A stretch of DNA of 64,000 bases from Taxillus chinensis (taxonomy: Eukaryota; Streptophyta; Magnoliopsida; Santalales; Loranthaceae). Under the pieces are notes generated by a model. The model was not told where the DNA came from. It did not search any database and saw only the letters and a list, made by a program, of their open reading frames with translations. The stretch is taken from contig CM042091.1 in assembly GCA_023512835.1 (NCBI GenBank), positions 48,375,284 to 48,439,283 on the forward strand. Reading direction: 5' to 3'. Made by a program: the position numbers and the translations under genes. This document shows positions 1 to 11,596 of this stretch, piece after piece; the first letter of the stretch is position 1, and the number at the start of each line of letters is the position of its first letter.

Positions 1-967
1 TTATAGCAAATCTTCTATCTTTCTCTTTCACGAGTCCCTAATTTAAACTCTCATTGGATCGACCAGAGATGGTAAGTGTCATATCTCCAATTTCCATAAC
101 AATGAAACTAGGTCGGTGACTCCTCATGTTTGTACTCAATGAGTCAAGGAGTTAATAACTAGCACTTAAAATAGACTACATAGTGAATGTTGTCTCAAAT
201 CAAACATGCCATTTGTACATCATACAACAAAGATATATTTGTACATTCCCACATAATATGCAACTAATTAACAAAAACCAATGTCATTCAATAGAAACAT
301 GTCCATCTCGTATAACTTTTATGGATCCCTATTCGGCTTAACAAATAATTAATACAAATCATAAATCATTAGATAATCATAAAACAAATCATTACCCTGA
401 ATGGGGGAATAACTAGTCACCAGCTCCTAGGGCAGCCTCCAGCTAATCTGTTCCTGTATCTGGAAAATAATAAGTTAATTTAGGGGTAGGCATGAATGCT
501 TAGTAGGTGACCTATAACTCCACATCACCCTATAGTCCAGCCAAAATCTAGAATCTTACATGTCAGATGTATACATGTGTCAATGTAGTATTCTCAGAGC
601 ACTAGTAATAGATTCCCTATAGAAGTTTGTTTCCTTTTATTTTAAAAAAAAGTAAAAAAGTCATAAAATCATCCCCACAATAGAAACTCTATATTTAATT
701 TTTTTTCATGGGATTTGTACAGTGTTTCCCAATGTATTGGAAAACATTGTTCACTCCCTATGATTATTAAAATATAAAAGGTAGTAGTTGAAAAGTAATA
801 ATTGGAAGATAAAAAGTAAGAAAGAGAATAATTAATAAAATAAAAATAAAAATATTATTTTAATAATATAGGAAATAATTAAGAGAATCTATTATGGTGT
901 GATTTATATTCGAACGCAAAAAGTAATTAAAATCTTTAAATTGATGGAAAATGACAAGGTAGCTAAT
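1..967. other. AT-rich backbone, possible antisense chromovirus LTR fragment
   Basis: No coding region is visible. Around 470-540 the order of short blocks (aggggtaggc, agtaggtgacc, actccacatcacc) resembles the minus strand of the T2 LTR near 18195-18235, where similar blocks sit beside the LTR 3' portion. This suggests an old antisense chromovirus LTR whose end lies left of the window. The same backbone probably continues at 31057-31605 and 33422-34009, because T1 and S1 are inserted between those parts. Confidence 0.35.
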
Positions 968-1352
968 TGTCATGGAGTTAGTTTTACGACGAGCTAACTC
1001 GTACGACACTTAGTCGCTTAGCGGAAACTTTACGAACTAAGTAAGCCGTTTAAGTTTGAGTGAATGTTTAGAGTCGTTTGGGACAACGGACAACGATTTA
1101 TGGAAGTTGTAGAGAATGCCTGAAAGTGAGAAAACTTATATTAGCACAAATGTCAAGTACAAGTTTCAATACTAGAGCCTTGCTCTACATATAAGATTTA
1201 AAACATTTTTACAACTGGCACCAGGAGACATCAAGTTGGTGAGAGAGTACAAATGACCTATACAAGTGCTAACTCTTTCTACGAGCTATACAATCATTAC
1301 GAATGACTTAAATATGTTACAAAAATATGCTGTGAGGCTCCGGATTGTGACA
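968..1352 (-). repeat. T1 3' LTR
   Basis: The 385-bp block matches 30832-31056 (shared stretch from ggagttag to the gtgaca end). Its ends form the TGTCA...TGACA inverted pair. It is longer than the 5' LTR because it keeps about 160 bp (roughly 1093-1252) that the other copy lacks. Confidence 0.85.
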
Positions 1353-1366
1353 TCCTCCCCCACTTA
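1353..1366 (-). promoter_or_regulatory. T1 polypurine tract
   Basis: On the minus strand this reads TAAGTGGGGGAGGA directly before the LTR start TGTCAC. That is the expected primer site for plus-strand DNA synthesis. It overlaps the last codons of the chromodomain reading frame. Confidence 0.8.
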
Positions 1367-1768
1367 AGCTCGTGGCGTCCTCGTCACGTTTGCTTCCTTG
1401 TAGCGCTTGATGTGGTCCGCGAACTGCCACAATAGGTCTTCACGCTCCCAACTGTTTTCTTGATCGGGCAGGCCCTTCCACTTGATCAAGTACTCCGAGT
1501 AGTTGGGAACTCCTCGTCTTCGTATCACTCGGTCGGCTAGGATGTGCTCCACTTCCTTGTCGAACGCGGTGACGACGGCGGTAGGTGCTTGACTTGATTC
1601 TCCGCGACTTGGATCTTCAATGTCCTCATGAAATGGCTTGAGTAGACTTGCATGGAAGACGTTGTGAATCTTCAGTCTCGGAGGCAGTTGGACTTGGTAT
1701 GCTGTCTTCCCTATCCATTTGATGATCGGAAAGGGGCCTTCGTATCTTCAGACCAAGCCCTTGTGTAC
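1364..1768 (-). pseudogene. T1 integrase C-terminus with chromodomain
   Basis: The minus strand encodes a GPF-type integrase C-terminal module (EGPFPIIKW, then a PPRLKIHNVFHASLLKPFHED-like stretch), followed at 1364-1552 by a chromodomain. The chromodomain keeps the YLIKWKG and NSWE cores that form the aromatic cage and chromo fold. Chromodomains of this type direct chromovirus integration to particular chromatin. An in-frame stop lies just before the GPF module. The reading frame ends at 1364, overlapping the polypurine tract. Confidence 0.85.
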
Positions 1769-2665
1769 TTAGCGGAGAGACTTGAACTGATTTGGCAATA
1801 GCTTTACCATCACTTTGTCTCCCACCGCAAACTCCTTCGGTCGTCGCTTGGCATTGGCCCATTTCTTCATCCGCTTGGCAGCCTTGTTGAGACACGCCCT
1901 TGTGATGTCCGCTTCTTCTTGCCACTCCTTTGTGACTTTGTAAGCGGAGGGATTGTTGCCTGTGTAAGGGGAGACAACAGCACTCGGAGTAAGTGGTTGT
2001 TGCCCCGTAGCAATTTCAAATGGGCTTTTCCCTGTCGCTTCGCTTCGTTGGAGGTTATAGGAAAACTGAGCAACATCAAGCAACTTCGCCCAGTCTCATT
2101 GATGGGCACTAACGTAGTGCCACAGGTATTGTTCCAGAAGGGCGTTAATGCGCTCCGTCTGGCCATCAGTTTGGGGATGAAAACTTGTCGAGAAGTTCAA
2201 TTATGTCCCCAACAGTTTGAACAGCTCGCGCCAAAACTTTCCAATGAAGCGGGGGTCTCGGTCACGTATGATGCTTTGCGGAATTCCCCACAACTTCACT
2301 ACATTCTTGAAAAATAGGCGAGTTGCTTTATCAACTTTGCAATCAGGTGATGTTGGAATGAACGTTGCATACTTGCTGAATCGATCCACCACCACCATGA
2401 TGCTCCCAAATCCGTCGGACTTGGGTAAGGCCACTATGAAATCCATCGAGACACTTTCCCACGGTCGTTCAGGAATCGGCAAGGGTTCTAGAAGTCCCGC
2501 AGGCTGTTGCTGTTCTATCTTGTCTTGCTGGCAGACGAGACAAGTTTTTACATATGCCTCGACATCATCCGACATTTGCGGCCAATAATAGTGTTGATTG
2601 ATGAGGGCAATTGTACGTGCCATGCCTGGTTGACCGGCCCATAATGCATCATGGCACTCCTTCAT
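1769..2665 (-). pseudogene. T1 integrase (zinc finger and catalytic core)
   Basis: Integrase would insert the element cDNA into the genome. The zinc-binding end shows H and the CLVC pair (2500-2665). The catalytic core shows the first Asp in SMDFIVALP, the second in IIRDRDPRF, and the Glu in the [10 protein letters not shown] block at about 2130-2165, so the D,D,E set is recognisable. The frame stops at 2201 and again near 2095; the remainder (2083-1769) continues in another frame. It sits between RNase H and the chromodomain, as in all Ty3/Gypsy elements. Confidence 0.88.
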
Positions 2666-2686
2666 GATATCTTTCCGTAAATTCCC

Positions 2687-3253
2687 CTATCTCGGAACGA
2701 AGACTCGTTGTCCAATTGTCATTAATATGCCGTCTTCGACCCAAAATTGACGAGTCTTTCCTTTGGTAGCCAACTTAAGCAAGTTGTTGGCTACATGATC
2801 ATGTGCCGTCCCTTCCTTGATTCGATCAAGGAAGTCGCTCCTTGCAGTGCTAGTGGAAGACAAGGCCGCTAACTCCGCCTTTTGGCTTAGTGCATCGGCC
2901 ACAACGTTTGCTTTGCCCGGCTTGTATTGCAGCTTATAATCGAATTCGGCCAGGAAGTCTTGCCATCGAGCTTGCTTGGGGCTCAGCTTCTTCTGCGATT
3001 GGAAGTAACTCATTGCAACATTGCCCGTCATGATTATGAACTGACTTCCAAGCAGATAATGTCGCCATGTGCGAAGATAATGAATAATAGCGGTCATTTC
3101 CTTGTCTTGCACCGTGTATCGCCTTTCAGTGTCGTTTAACTTGCAGCTCTCGTAGGCGATAGGATGTCTGTCCTGCATTATGACTCCCCCGATGGCATAG
3201 TTGGACGCATCCGTGTGGACTTCGAAGGGTTTGTCATAATCGGGCAGCACCAC
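2687..3253 (-). pseudogene. T1 RNase H and connection region
   Basis: The RNase H segment begins at the HTDASNYAIGGVI motif with its first catalytic Asp, has the DKEM Glu, and ends with the VVADALSQ block that closes the domain. The position that is usually TDN/TDH reads TGN (in MTGNVAM), so one active-site acidic residue is missing. It follows the RT after a stop and is followed by the integrase zinc finger. Confidence 0.85.
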
Positions 3254-3318
3254 AACTGCTCATCCGAGATTGCTTGCTTCAACTGCTCGAAGGATGCTTA
3301 GCACTCGTCCGCCCAGTG

Positions 3319-4251
3319 TCATGGATGGTTCTTCTTCAGCAAGTCGGTTAAGGGTGTTGCAATGGCGGAGTAACCCATAATGAACCGATGATAGTAATTT
3401 AGGAGTCCCAGGAATGATCGTAGCTCTGGGACTTTTGTTGGCGGCTCCCACTTTTGGATGGCTTGCACCTTCACTGGATCCATCATTAACTTCCCGTCCT
3501 TGATGCGATGTCCGAGAAAGTCCACCTCCTGTTTCGCAAATGAGCACTTCTCCTTCTTGACATATAAATCGTTCTCCCGCATCACTTGGAAGACTTGCTT
3601 GAGGTGTGCGATATGCCCCCCAAGCGTGTTGCTGTATACAACAATGTCATCCAAATAAACAACTACAAATTTGTCAAGGAACGGATGAAGTACCTTGTTC
3701 ATTAGCGTACAGAAAGTGGCCGGTGCATTGGTGAGGCCGAAGGGCATGACTAAAAATTCGAACGCTCCGTATCTCGTCACGTATGTTGTCTTTGGCTCGT
3801 CCCCTTCCGCTATCCGGACTTGATAATATCCCGATCGCAGGTCCAACTTGGTGAAATATCTCGCCTTCCAGAGTTGGTCAAATAAGTCCACTATCAAGGG
3901 TATTGGGTATTTGTTCTTGATAGTGATCTTGTTCAATGCCCGGTAGTCGATGCACATTCTTAGTCCACCATCCTTCTTCTTTTGGAATAGCACCGGGGCA
4001 CCAAACGGGGCCTTCGACGGTCGAACATAGCCCGCTTCGATTAGGTCCTGGAGTTGTTTCCGTAATTCTGCCAACTCCGGGGGTGCCATGCGATAAGGCG
4101 ACATGGCTGGCGGCTTCGTCCCTGGCTCTAGCTCGATGTGATGATCCATATCTCGCTTCGGCAGTAGCCGCTTCGGCAACTCCGAAGGCATGACATCTTG
4201 GAATTCCTTTAGAACCGCTTCCACCGGCTCGGGCAATGTTGGAGTCACCAA
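3319..4251 (-). pseudogene. T1 reverse transcriptase
   Basis: The 310-residue open stretch holds the complete RT core: [25 protein letters not shown], the [12 protein letters not shown] turn and the YLDD catalytic box ([11 protein letters not shown]), then the [14 protein letters not shown] connection. It is the least damaged pol part of T1. The start shown is only the first Met in the open frame; the protein was made as part of a polyprotein. The frame ends with a stop at 3319. Confidence 0.9.
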
Positions 4252-4618
4252 CCCTTCCTCTCCCCCCTCCCCTCATGAACCACTGGGTCCGCTTGAGTCC
4301 CCGTTTGAACTGCATGGCGGAAATTATCGGTGCACTCGACTTCCGCATGCCTTTGAGTGCGATCACTCGAATCTTCTAATTGTCGTGGATCATAAGCGAA
4401 CTGGACGCTGGAACAGGAAATGCCAATGCTTAACAGAAGAAAGCAAGCCTCAACACCATTTTAAAATCGTCCATCGGAATGATGGTGAAGTCGAGCTTTC
4501 CCTACCAATCTCCGATTTTCACCGTTACGGCCCTTGCTATGCCGTGGACCGGCTTGGCTTGCGAGTTCACCGCTTTGATCGTTCCGGTTCCTTCGGATAA
4601 TTTGAGGCCTAGCCGTTC
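4252..4618 (-). pseudogene. T1 protease, 3' part (separated by AthA)
   Basis: Reading minus from 4618, the frame continues ERLGLKLSEGTGTIKAVN and later KLDFTIIPMDDF, as expected for the body of a retroelement aspartic protease. Its catalytic DTGA half lies about 24.8 kb away at 29388-29601. AthA entered exactly within this domain, leaving GGCCT on both sides. In-frame stops occur downstream. Confidence 0.8.
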
Positions 4619-4882
4619 GGCCTTGATAACGTGCATTTATGCCGTTATCCTAGACCTTATATAGGGTGTTTTAGAGTATGTTTTGTACCTATTTGCATGA
4701 TATTTTACACATATTTGCTCTAACCCCTAGGAAGACCCTGTTTGGTGTATAGTGGTACTTTTTGAGTATTTTTGGCAGGTTTTGGAGCAACCTTTTCCCA
4801 CACACCTTGGCTAGATCACTCCATACACTCAAGAGGAAGCTATAGGAAGAAGATGGAAACAAAATGAAGGCAAAATCAAGGT

Positions 4883-5022
4883 GGACGTGAAAAGGCTTTC
4901 TCACGTGCAAGGATTTTATTGCATGGATGCCTTCTACAACTCAAGAGGAAGCTTTGGAGCAAATTTGAGTCGAATTGGAGCTGCACGTGAAAAGGGTCTT
5001 CTCACGTTCATTCTCGCGTGCA
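4883..5022 (+). repeat. AthA U3 palindromic modules
   Basis: Two modules with arms of the type ACGTGAAAAG / CTTTCTCACGT lie about 100 bp apart. Each outer arm contains CACGTG or CACGT (G-box-like). The 3' LTR copy (28134-28159) has the fuller GCACGTG outer arm; the 5' copy has one substitution there. Confidence 0.8.
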
Positions 5023-5224
5023 GGCATTTTTGAGCTCCAAATGATGTGTTTTGTTGTTTTAATCATTTTCCTCTAAAGAACTGGGGTCAAATTTGGTTTA
5101 GTTTGAGTTTTATTTCGCCTAGAACGTCGAATAGTGTCACTAACCAAAATGACGTCGTTTTGGCTGCGACCACATTTATAATTAGGGCACACCTTTTGTA
5201 ACCCTAATTTGGCCCACTAAATCC

Positions 5225-5232
5225 TATAAATA
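5225..5232 (+). promoter_or_regulatory. AthA LTR TATA box
   Basis: TATAAATA in the context CCTATAAATAGGGG, about 200 bp after the last U3 palindrome and 60 bp after the ACGT palindrome. The 3' LTR has the same box at 28476-28483. Confidence 0.7.
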
Positions 5233-6138
5233 GGGGTCTTTGGAGGCATTGTAAATCATCTTGAGTGGGAGAATCTGATCTGAGTTCTGAAAAGAGCTAT
5301 AGCCATTGCTAAAAGATCGGATTGTCCTTGGCAAGGAGTGATTTTGGGCAGCAGACGTCGGAGTCTTTGGAGGTTGGAGTCCTGGTTCATCTTGGGGTCT
5401 TCCTTTATTGTCCTGGTACTGTAATCATGTTCTTTCTTGAAATTGTTATTGCTTTTGTCATGATTATGGAGTAGTTCTCTTAGTCCAGGGGAGCAATGTA
5501 GCCCCCAATAAATTGTATTCAGTTTGGTTATGGTTGTTCAATAAAATAGAATTCAGTTCTTGTTTAATTCATTTGCTTGAATGGAAATGCCTAGTTTATG
5601 CATAATTAGGTAATCTTAGCCCTTGTCTAGGGTGGAACACTAGTGAATTAGATTTAATATTGTATGATGGACCAAGTCTGCAACTATTAGATTGTTTATC
5701 TACCTTGATCACTTTTATTCACATGGACCAAATGGGATAAAAGCTTTAAATCTATTTTAGCATGAACCAAATGTAAGATAGGTAGGAGATAATCAACATG
5801 AACATGAACTAGAACATAAATCAAGAACAAGAGCCATAACCAGACTATTACAATCGATTGGGTGGTAAACATTGTGACCCTAGATCTTTAATCACTGAAA
5901 TTTCTATACCAATAGCTTGCCAATATTCTGATTTAATCATTTTTCGTTCACACTATTTGTACAACAAAAATCAATTGTCCAGACATAAAATCAACTTGTT
6001 AGCTTAGTGCTTGTCGCTTAACAAAGATTAGCTACCTCCCTGTGGGTTCGACAACCGGAGTCTTAATACTCCATTTTATTACTTGACTAGTGCACTTGTT
6101 GCAAAACCTTCAGACATAATTTATGCGGGTCAAGTTTT

Positions 6139-6156
6139 TAGCGCTGTTGCCGGGGA
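6139..6156 (+). promoter_or_regulatory. AthA primer binding site (tRNA-Asp type)
   Basis: TAGCGCTGTTGCCGGGGA lies 6 bp after the LTR end. It matches the Athila-type tRNA-Asp primer site with two substitutions. Confidence 0.85.
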
Positions 6157-6299
6157 GGCAAGCCAAACGTTGTTAGGACTAAGTGACATTAGGTGCTTAC
6201 GTTTATTTGTGATCTGGATTTTTACTTTCTTGTAATTTTGCTAGTACGGTGTTACCTGGTATCTCTTTGTTTTTGCTACTTTGCAGGGGTGCACGATAG

Positions 6300-8378
6300 G
6301 TGTTTGAGAAAATTCCTCTGTGTATCCGTCACACCAGGGGTGAGTTATTACCATACGATCCCGAAATCGAACGGACGTTGCGAGAGCAGCCAAGGGCTCG
6401 AGAGGGTATTAGTTGTAGCCGAACAGCGAGTTGGAAGGTTTACATACCTTGTTTGAAGAAATCATGGCTGAAAACAGAGCAAGAGAAGATCGGGGACACA
6501 ACGGCCAAGGCGGTTATCAGCCGAGGACCTTCATAGATTATGCTGAACCGTACTTATCGGATGAGTATTCAGGCATTAGAAGGGTGCCGGTCCAAGCAAA
6601 TAACTTCGAGCTGAAGCCTGCGCTATTGCAAATGGTTGGGCAAGATGCATTTCGAGGCTCGGCACTAGATGATCCACACAACCATCTAGCGCGATTCTTG
6701 CAAATTTGCGACACCATCAAAATCAATGGAGTCTCGGATGACACCATTAAGCTGCGACTCTTCCCGTTTTCCCTGAAGGACCAAGCTCTTGGTTGGTTCT
6801 AGTCCCTACCTGCTGGCAGCATACACACATGGGACCAAATGGTGGAGAAGTTTCTCTCCAAGTACTTTCCACCAACAAGAGTTATTCATTTAAGGAGCCA
6901 AATAAATCAATTCACCCAAGCATGGTGATGAGTCGCTATACGAGGCCTGGGAGCGATTCAAAGACTTGGTTAGGAGGTGTCCTAATCATGGCAGGCCAGA
7001 ATGGTTACAAGTCGAATCTTTTTATGCAGGTCTACACGCAAATACAAGGAGCATGATAGATGCAGCCACTGGAGGAGCGTTCATGATGATGGAGCCTTCT
7101 GCAGCAGTGGAGCTTATAGAGCGAATGGCGTTGTCCAACTGCCAATGGTCCAATGACAGACGCCCTAGAGCTGAGCCGGTGGCTGCGGTATCAAATTCAA
7201 CTCAGATCGATGAGTTGACAAGGAAGATGGAGTTACTGACAGAGCAAATGTCAGTGATGGCTGTTCGCATGGAGGGCAGAACTGAACAACCCAAGGCAGT
7301 TACTGAAGACGCTGCTGCAGCCCAGCTATACGAAGAAGCCCAATATGTTGGGAATCGAGGTGGAGGATTCCAGAGACAATTTCAGAATCCAAACCAGTAC
7401 CAGAATCCTCCTCAGCCTAGCAACTTCCAGAATCAGGGAGGACCTCACCAATTTCAACAACAGCCTTACTTATGGCAAAGGCAGAATAAGGTCCCTGCGA
7501 CTGGAGCAGCACAGTATGGAGAACATTCTCAGCCACAACTTCCTCCTGGGTTCCAGAAGATGCCTCAACAGAAGGAGGAAGACAAAGAGAAGGCAAAGGA
7601 TGAAGAGATGTGGAACTTCTTTTATCAATTTGCTAAGCAAGCAACTGACAGAATGAGTAAGGGGGAGACGAGGATTGAGTCCCTTACCACTTCTGTCCAG
7701 GATCTTGGGGCTGCCATGAAGAATATAGAGCAGCAAATTGGCCAGCTAGCAAATGCAGTTAGGCCATCTTCATCAAATACTTTTCCCAGCAATACGGAGG
7801 TCAACCCAAGGGAGCAATGCAAAGCTATAATGCTTAGAAGTGGGAAAGAACTACCAGTTGGAGAGAAGAAAATCGAGCCAAACAAGGAGGAGTCGGAACA
7901 GCATGCCCAGGAGGAAGCTAAAGAAGGAGATGCTGAGCAGCGTAAGGACCAGAAGGAAAAGGTTGGGAGTAGTCAACCGACAGCTCGTCAGCCTGAAGCT
8001 AGCTCTTCCGTTCCGTATAAACCTCTTATGCCGTATCCTCAAAGGTTGAGGAAAAAGAAATTAGATGCTCAGTTCCAAAAATTTTTAGATGTATTCAAGA
8101 AGCTGGAGGTGAACATCCCATTCATAGAAGCCTTGGAACAGATGCCTGGATGTGTCAAATTTTTAAAGGATCTACTGTCCAAGAGGAAAAGCTACACTGA
8201 TTGTGAGATAGTGGCTCTCACCAATGACATCAGTGCAGTGGTGCAGCATAAGCTACCACCCAAGCTTAAAGATCTGGGTAGTTTCACTCTGACCTGCACC
8301 ATTGGCACCTCGCAACTGGAGCAAGCCCAGTGGACTTTGTTGTTTTGGAAATGGAGGAATATAAAGGAGTCCAATTGA
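6300..8378 (+). pseudogene. AthA gag (and start of protease)
   Basis: The Athila gag starts near the GELLPYDPEIERTLRE stretch (6300 frame). It shifts frame at about 6420, runs to a stop at 6800-6802 just after the LFPFSLKDQALGWF block, and resumes in another frame at 6966. The capsid-like region (NHLARFLQICDTIKINGVS) is typical of the lineage. The C-terminal half is rich in Gln, Asn and Pro and then charged (KEEDKEKAKDEE), before the KAIMLRSGKE block that precedes protease. It forms the particle shell in a live element. At least two frameshifts and one stop break it. Confidence 0.88.
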
Positions 8379-9040
8379 TTCTTGGAAGGCCATTCTTGAG
8401 TACCGGAAGGGCCTTGATCGATGTAAACTCAGGGGAGTTGACGCTGCGTGTGGATGAAGACGCAATGGTGTTCAACATGGAGCGTTCGATGCGCAAGGCG
8501 AATGATCATTCCAGCTGCTATTGGATTGATCAAATTGCTGAATTCGTGGATAGCTACTTCGAAGAGAGCTTGATCACTGCGAGCTTGGATCACGAATTGC
8601 AGCAGGTGGATTTTGCTGAGGCGGAACCGGAAGAGACTTATGAAGTGCTGGAAGAACAAGTTGAGCAGCAGCCTTCCTCAACTGAATCCCCAGCAATCAC
8701 GGAACCCTTGCCAGTTCTGAAGCAACTCCCAGAACATCTGAGGTACGAGTTTTTGGATACACAGGGGCGTTACCCTGTGATAGTAGCTGCGTCCTTAATA
8801 GTAGAAGAAACCAGTCAGCTACTAGTAGTCTTAAGGGAGCATAAGCAGGCCCTGGGGTGGTCTCTGGATGATATAAAAGGTATAAGTCCAGCGGTCTGCA
8901 TGCACAAGATACTGATGGAGGAGTCTTATACTCCTCTACGTAGAGCGCCAACGCAGGCTCAATCCTACAATGAAGGAAGTCATTGGCAAGGAGATTCTGA
9001 AGTGGAGGAAAGCGGGCATCATATATGCCATTTCAGATAG
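8200..9040 (+). pseudogene. AthA protease remnant and protease-RT linker
   Basis: The upstream part of protease (PPKLKDLGSFTLTCTIG) runs to about 8320, and the downstream part resumes in another frame at 8330 (ILGRPFLSTGRALIDV). The stretch with the catalytic DLGA motif, usual between these two, is absent, so a deletion at about 8320-8330 has removed the active site. AthC keeps this motif. The long acidic linker to RT follows. Confidence 0.82.
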
Positions 9041-9881
9041 CTCCTGGGTTAGTCCAGTGCAAGTGGTTCCCAAGAAGGGCGGCAGGACAGTGATACGCAA
9101 TGAGAAGAACGAGCTCATTCCATCCTGCACAGTGACCGGGTGGCGCGTGTGTATCGACTATCGCAAGCTGAACAAAGCCACTCGTAAGGACCACTTCCCG
9201 TTACCTTTCATTGATCAAATGCTAGATCGGTTAGCTGGCTACCCGTATTATTGTTTTCTGGACGGTTATTCCGGATACAACTAGATAGCAGTTGCCCCGG
9301 AGGATCAAGAGAAGACCACATTCACGTGCCCTTTTGGCACGTATGCTTTCAGGCGTATGCCATTTGGTCTCTGCAACGCACCTGCTACTTTCCAGAGGTG
9401 TATGATGGCAATCTTTCAAGGGTTAGTGGAGGACATTATGGAAGTCTTTATGGATGACTTCTCGGTATTTGGTTCATCTTTTTCCATTTGCCTTAGAAAT
9501 CTGGAAACCGTGTTGCTCCGATGCAAGGAAAAGGATCTGGTCTTGAACTGGGAGAAGTGTCACTTCATGGTCAAGGAAGGAGTCGTCCTTGGGCATAGAG
9601 TGTCCGCAGCTGGGTTGGAAGTAGATAGAGCAAAGATCTCCACCATTGAGAGTCTACCTCCTCCCACCAATGTGAAGGGCATCCGGAGCTTTCTGGGTCA
9701 TGCAGGGTTTTATCGGCGGTTCATCAAAGATTTCTCAAAAATTGCAAAGCCCCTAAGCATGCTTTTAGAGAAGGATGTTCCTTTCGTATTTTCGAAGACC
9801 GCCTTCAAGCCTTTACTGGCTCGAAAGAGAAGCTCGGTCAGCACCGGTGATAGTAGCTCCAGACCGGTCGCAACCCTTTGA
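8970..9881 (+). pseudogene. AthA reverse transcriptase
   Basis: RT core blocks are in order: [33 protein letters not shown], then a TAG stop at 9282-9284 after DGYSGYN. The same frame continues through TCPFGTYAF, MPFGLCNAPATFQ and the FMDD box (EVFMDDFSVFG, about 9447-9458), and ends with the GIRSFLGHAGFYRRF connection. FMDD instead of YVDD is usual in the Athila/Tat branch. A frameshift near 9820 separates it from RNase H. Confidence 0.92.
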
Positions 9882-10752
9882 GATGATGTGTGATGCGAGT
9901 GACTTTGCGATCGGAGCGGTGCTTGGGAAGAAACGGGACAAGGTTTTTAGGGCAATATATTATGCCAGTCGCACACTCAATGAGGCCCAGCTCAATTACA
10001 CTACTACAGAGAAGGAGTTACTTGCTGTGGTGTTTGCTTGTGATAAGTTTCGGTCATATCTTTTGGGCACTAAGGTCATTGTTTACACCGACCACGTTGC
10101 CTTGAGATACTTGTTCAGCAAGAAGGATGCGAAACCCAGGTTGATCAGATGGGTTTTGTTACTCCAAGAGTTTGATCTGGAGATTAAAGACTTGCAGGGG
10201 ACTTCCAACACTGTGGCAGACCATTTGTCAAGGTTGGAGTTAGGGGAAGGTAGTACTCAAGGTGCTACTATTTCTGACACCTTCCCTGATGAGCAGCTCC
10301 TTGTAGTTGAAGCAAAGACGCCATGGTTTGCTGATATAGTGAACTACCATGAATGCGACTATGTACCTACCGAGTTTACTTATCAGGAAAAGAAGAGGTT
10401 CCTCTTTAATGCAAGAAGATACATTTGGGATGAGCCTGTTCTATACAGGCAATGTGCTGATCAGATCATCAGAAAATGTGTGCCAGAAGAGGAAGTGGAT
10501 AGCATACTAAAGCGTTGTCATTCATCTGACTATGCTGGCCATTTAGGAGTGCAAAGAACGGTGGCAAAGATCCTACAAAGTGGGTTTTACTGGCCAACCA
10601 TGTTCACGGACACATACACCTTTGTTAAGTCATGTGATCAGTGTCAAAGAACAGGAGGGATTACAAGGAAGCAAGAGATGCCCCAAACTGGCATTATGCC
10701 AATAGAACTTTTTGACATATGGGGAATCGATTTCATGGGACCTTTCCCATGA
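9775..10752 (+). pseudogene. AthA RNase H and integrase zinc finger
   Basis: RNase H starts at PFEMMCDASDFAIGAVLG (catalytic Asp), with the TEKELLAVV Glu, YTDHVAL Asp and VADHLSRL end all present. The integrase HHCC finger follows (CHSSDYAGHLG, then CDQCQRTG). The first integrase catalytic Asp is in [11 protein letters not shown], after which this frame stops at 10750-10752. The RNase H active-site positions look intact here, unlike in T1. Confidence 0.9.
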
Positions 10753-11596
10753 TCAGATGGATTTTCTTACATCCTTCTGGGCTGTTGATTACCTCTCGAA
10801 GTGGGTTGAAGCTATACCCACTAGGAAGAATGATGCTCAAGTGGTTACCAAGTTCCTTCGCCGCAACATATTCAGCGGGTTTGGAACACCTAGAGCAATT
10901 ATCGGTGATGAAGGGAGTCACTTCTGCAATAAGCTTTTCGACAAGCTCTTAAACAAATATGGAGTTCAACATTGGCGCACCTTAGCCTATCATCCACAAG
11001 CAAACGGTCAAGCTGAAGTTTCAAACCGTGAGATCAAGCACATTTTGGAAAAGACAGTGGGAGGTAACCGAAAAGATTGGTCTCTAAAACTCGATGAGGC
11101 GTTGTGGCCTTACCGCACAGCATTCAAAACGCCCATTGGAATGTCTCCTTATCGTCTACTGTACGGAAAAGCCTGCCACTTGCCTGTTGAATTGGAACAC
11201 AAAGCATTTTGGGCAGTTAAAAGGCTGAACATGGATCCCAATGTTGCTGCTGAACTACGATTGCACCAACTAAATGAGTTGGAGGAATTTCGCTTCAATG
11301 CCTATGAGAGTGCTAAGCTGTACAAGGAGAGGTCTAAGCTCCGACATGATAAGAAGATCAGCCCCTCTACTGTTGAACCAGGGCAGAAGGTGCTTCTCTT
11401 TAATTCCAGACTTAAACTCTTCCCTGGGAAGCTGCGATCTAAGTGGATGGGGCCTTTCACTGTTACAAAGGTTTTCCCATATGGCAGTGTTGAACTCCAA
11501 TCAACCTCTGGGCAAGTATATGGTCAGTGTGTGAAGCCATACTACATTCAGGACCATGTTAAGGAGGTTGATCATTTCACTCTAAGCACAACTTGA
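10712..11596 (+). pseudogene. AthA integrase core and C-terminus
   Basis: This frame overlaps the previous one and carries the rest of the integrase: [11 protein letters not shown], the second Asp in [11 protein letters not shown], and the Glu in [14 protein letters not shown]. The [17 protein letters not shown] region and a C-terminal GPF module ([18 protein letters not shown]) follow. There is no chromodomain, as expected for Athila. Only the one frameshift at about 10745 separates it from its N-terminus. Confidence 0.92.

Larger units (their letters stand above)
4624..6132 (+). repeat. AthA 5' LTR
   Basis: The 1509-bp LTR is nearly the same as 27875-29382, with only scattered substitutions seen when the two are read side by side. 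U3 contains two palindromic modules (4883-4908 and 4983-5022), an ACGT-centred palindrome (about 5145-5162) and a TATA box at 5225. Confidence 0.95.

Noticed and set aside
1626..2317. Overlapping open frames on both strands in the T1 integrase region
   Set aside because: Only the frames with integrase motifs are meaningful; the others are shadows.
6193..6456. Open frame with hydrophobic start as a small membrane protein
   Set aside because: It lies in the AthA leader and gag start; the true gag text is in the overlapping frames.
7380..7560. Gln/Asn-rich stretch in AthA gag as a prion-like host protein
   Set aside because: It is in frame between the gag capsid-like region and the protease, as in other Athila gags.
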